DNA of 6,166 bases, taken from assembly GCA_050945275.1 (NCBI GenBank), contig JBMNSQ010000102.1:1-6166 (forward strand), in the 5' to 3' direction. The position numbers and the translations under genes are program-made. Source of the DNA: JAAYWY01 sp050945275. Its GTDB lineage: Bacteria > Bacillota > DTU030 > DUMP01. The notes under the pieces are model-generated. The model saw only the letters and a list, made by a program, of their open reading frames with translations, was not told where the DNA came from and did not search any database. Of this stretch, positions 6,122-6,166 are shown piece by piece (the first letter of the stretch is position 1; each line of letters opens with the position of its first letter).

Positions 6122-6166
6122 ATGAAAACACAAGAAAAGGCTACTGGAGAATCTCCAATAGCCCCA
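6122..6166 (+). CDS. Start of the intron-encoded reverse transcriptase/maturase, 3' end outside window
   Basis: ATG 6122 opens a frame that stays open to the window end: MKTQEKATGESPIAP, 15 codons. Intron-encoded proteins of this kind often begin with a short variable tail of this type before the reverse transcriptase domain, and the place, about 406 bases into the intron, is right for the domain IV reading frame. No catalytic motif is within view, so identity rests on the intron context. The GGGAG at 6116-6120 is only one base from the ATG, an unusually tight ribosome site; an in-frame upstream start is not available, since the frame closes at a TAA at 6083-6085 and has no ATG, GTG or TTG in between. 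Confidence 0.5.
   Translation, partial: MKTQEKATGESPIAP
6139..6163 (+). other. Hairpin over the first codons of the intron protein
   Basis: GGCTA (6139-6143) pairs with TAGCC (6159-6163) and, after one C-A mismatch, TGGAG (6145-6149) pairs with CTCCA (6153-6157) around a 3-base loop. It sits 15 bases after the start codon. In the Lactococcus LtrB intron a domain IVa stem-loop near the start is the maturase binding and autoregulation site; this hairpin may have a similar place, by analogy only. Confidence 0.45.

Larger units (their letters stand above)
5716..6166 (+). mobile_element. Group II intron, probably group IIC, 5' part only
   Basis: This is a self-splicing retroelement that moves by reverse splicing into DNA. 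It begins GTGCGCCTGGCATAGGCGA, matching the GTGYG start of group II introns, and continues with domain I blocks I recognise from the Oceanobacillus iheyensis-like class: GGTGAAAGTC (5743-5752), AAGGGTGTCCGTAGC (about 5791-5805), GGAATCCGAAGGAAGCC near 5812-5828 and GCGGTTATAT at 5943-5952 in the EBS1 loop. A hairpin ACTGCCT/AGGCAGT stands just before that loop. From about 5970 to 6110 lie further inverted repeats suited to domains II-III, such as TATGGATT/AATCCATA (6070-6077, 6096-6103). The protein frame opens at about 6122 in presumed domain IV. Domains V-VI and the 3' splice site are outside. Inserted 7 bases behind a stem-loop, as group IIC elements do. Orientation opposes every other gene here. 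Class C rests on recall and on the target hairpin; another bacterial class is possible. Confidence 0.85.

Noticed and set aside
5655..6131. 158-codon open frame on the minus strand
   Set aside because: It lies antisense to the intron's conserved domain I and crosses its 5' boundary and the hairpin; it has no recognisable domain.

Overview
The window looks like a chromosomal piece from a Firmicute, most likely an anaerobic Clostridia- or Negativicutes-type organism. This rests on strong AAGGAG-type ribosome binding sites, a TTG start, moderate base composition, a short ComGC-like pilin, a Bacillus-type glycerol dehydrogenase and a group IIC-like intron. The assignment is inference; no rRNA or other marker is present.

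Reading leftward on the minus strand from about 3034 is a type IV pilus / type II secretion-like operon: assembly ATPase (1547-3034), inner-membrane platform protein (310-1521) and a prepilin whose 3' end leaves the window (1-285). The genes are 24-25 bases apart and must share a transcript. ATPase, platform and pilin are the minimal core of a pilus or pseudopilus machine. Upstream of the ATPase lies a gene-poor leader (3035-3325) with a long-range inverted repeat, a possible 25-residue membrane peptide and an orphan Shine-Dalgarno sequence.

Farther right, also on the minus strand, are an acetamidase/formamidase-family protein that unusually carries a signal peptide (3326-4300, TTG start) and a glycerol dehydrogenase (4401-5507). 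They are separated by 100 bases with no visible terminator. A plausible promoter lies just upstream of the dehydrogenase, so the pair may be co-transcribed. Whether they act in one pathway is not evident.

The right end, on the plus strand, is the 5' part of a group II intron (5716 onward), recognised from its GTGCG start and domain I sequence. It lies 7 bases after a 14-bp stem-loop, the target arrangement typical of group IIC introns, and an EBS1-IBS1 pairing with the upstream exon can be found. The reading frame of its reverse transcriptase/maturase appears to begin at 6122, so nearly all of the protein and the 3' intron domains lie outside the window.

The most interesting items are the intron at a hairpin with no sense gene before it, the exported amidase, and the structured leader of the pilus operon. 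No convincing wholly new system is visible.
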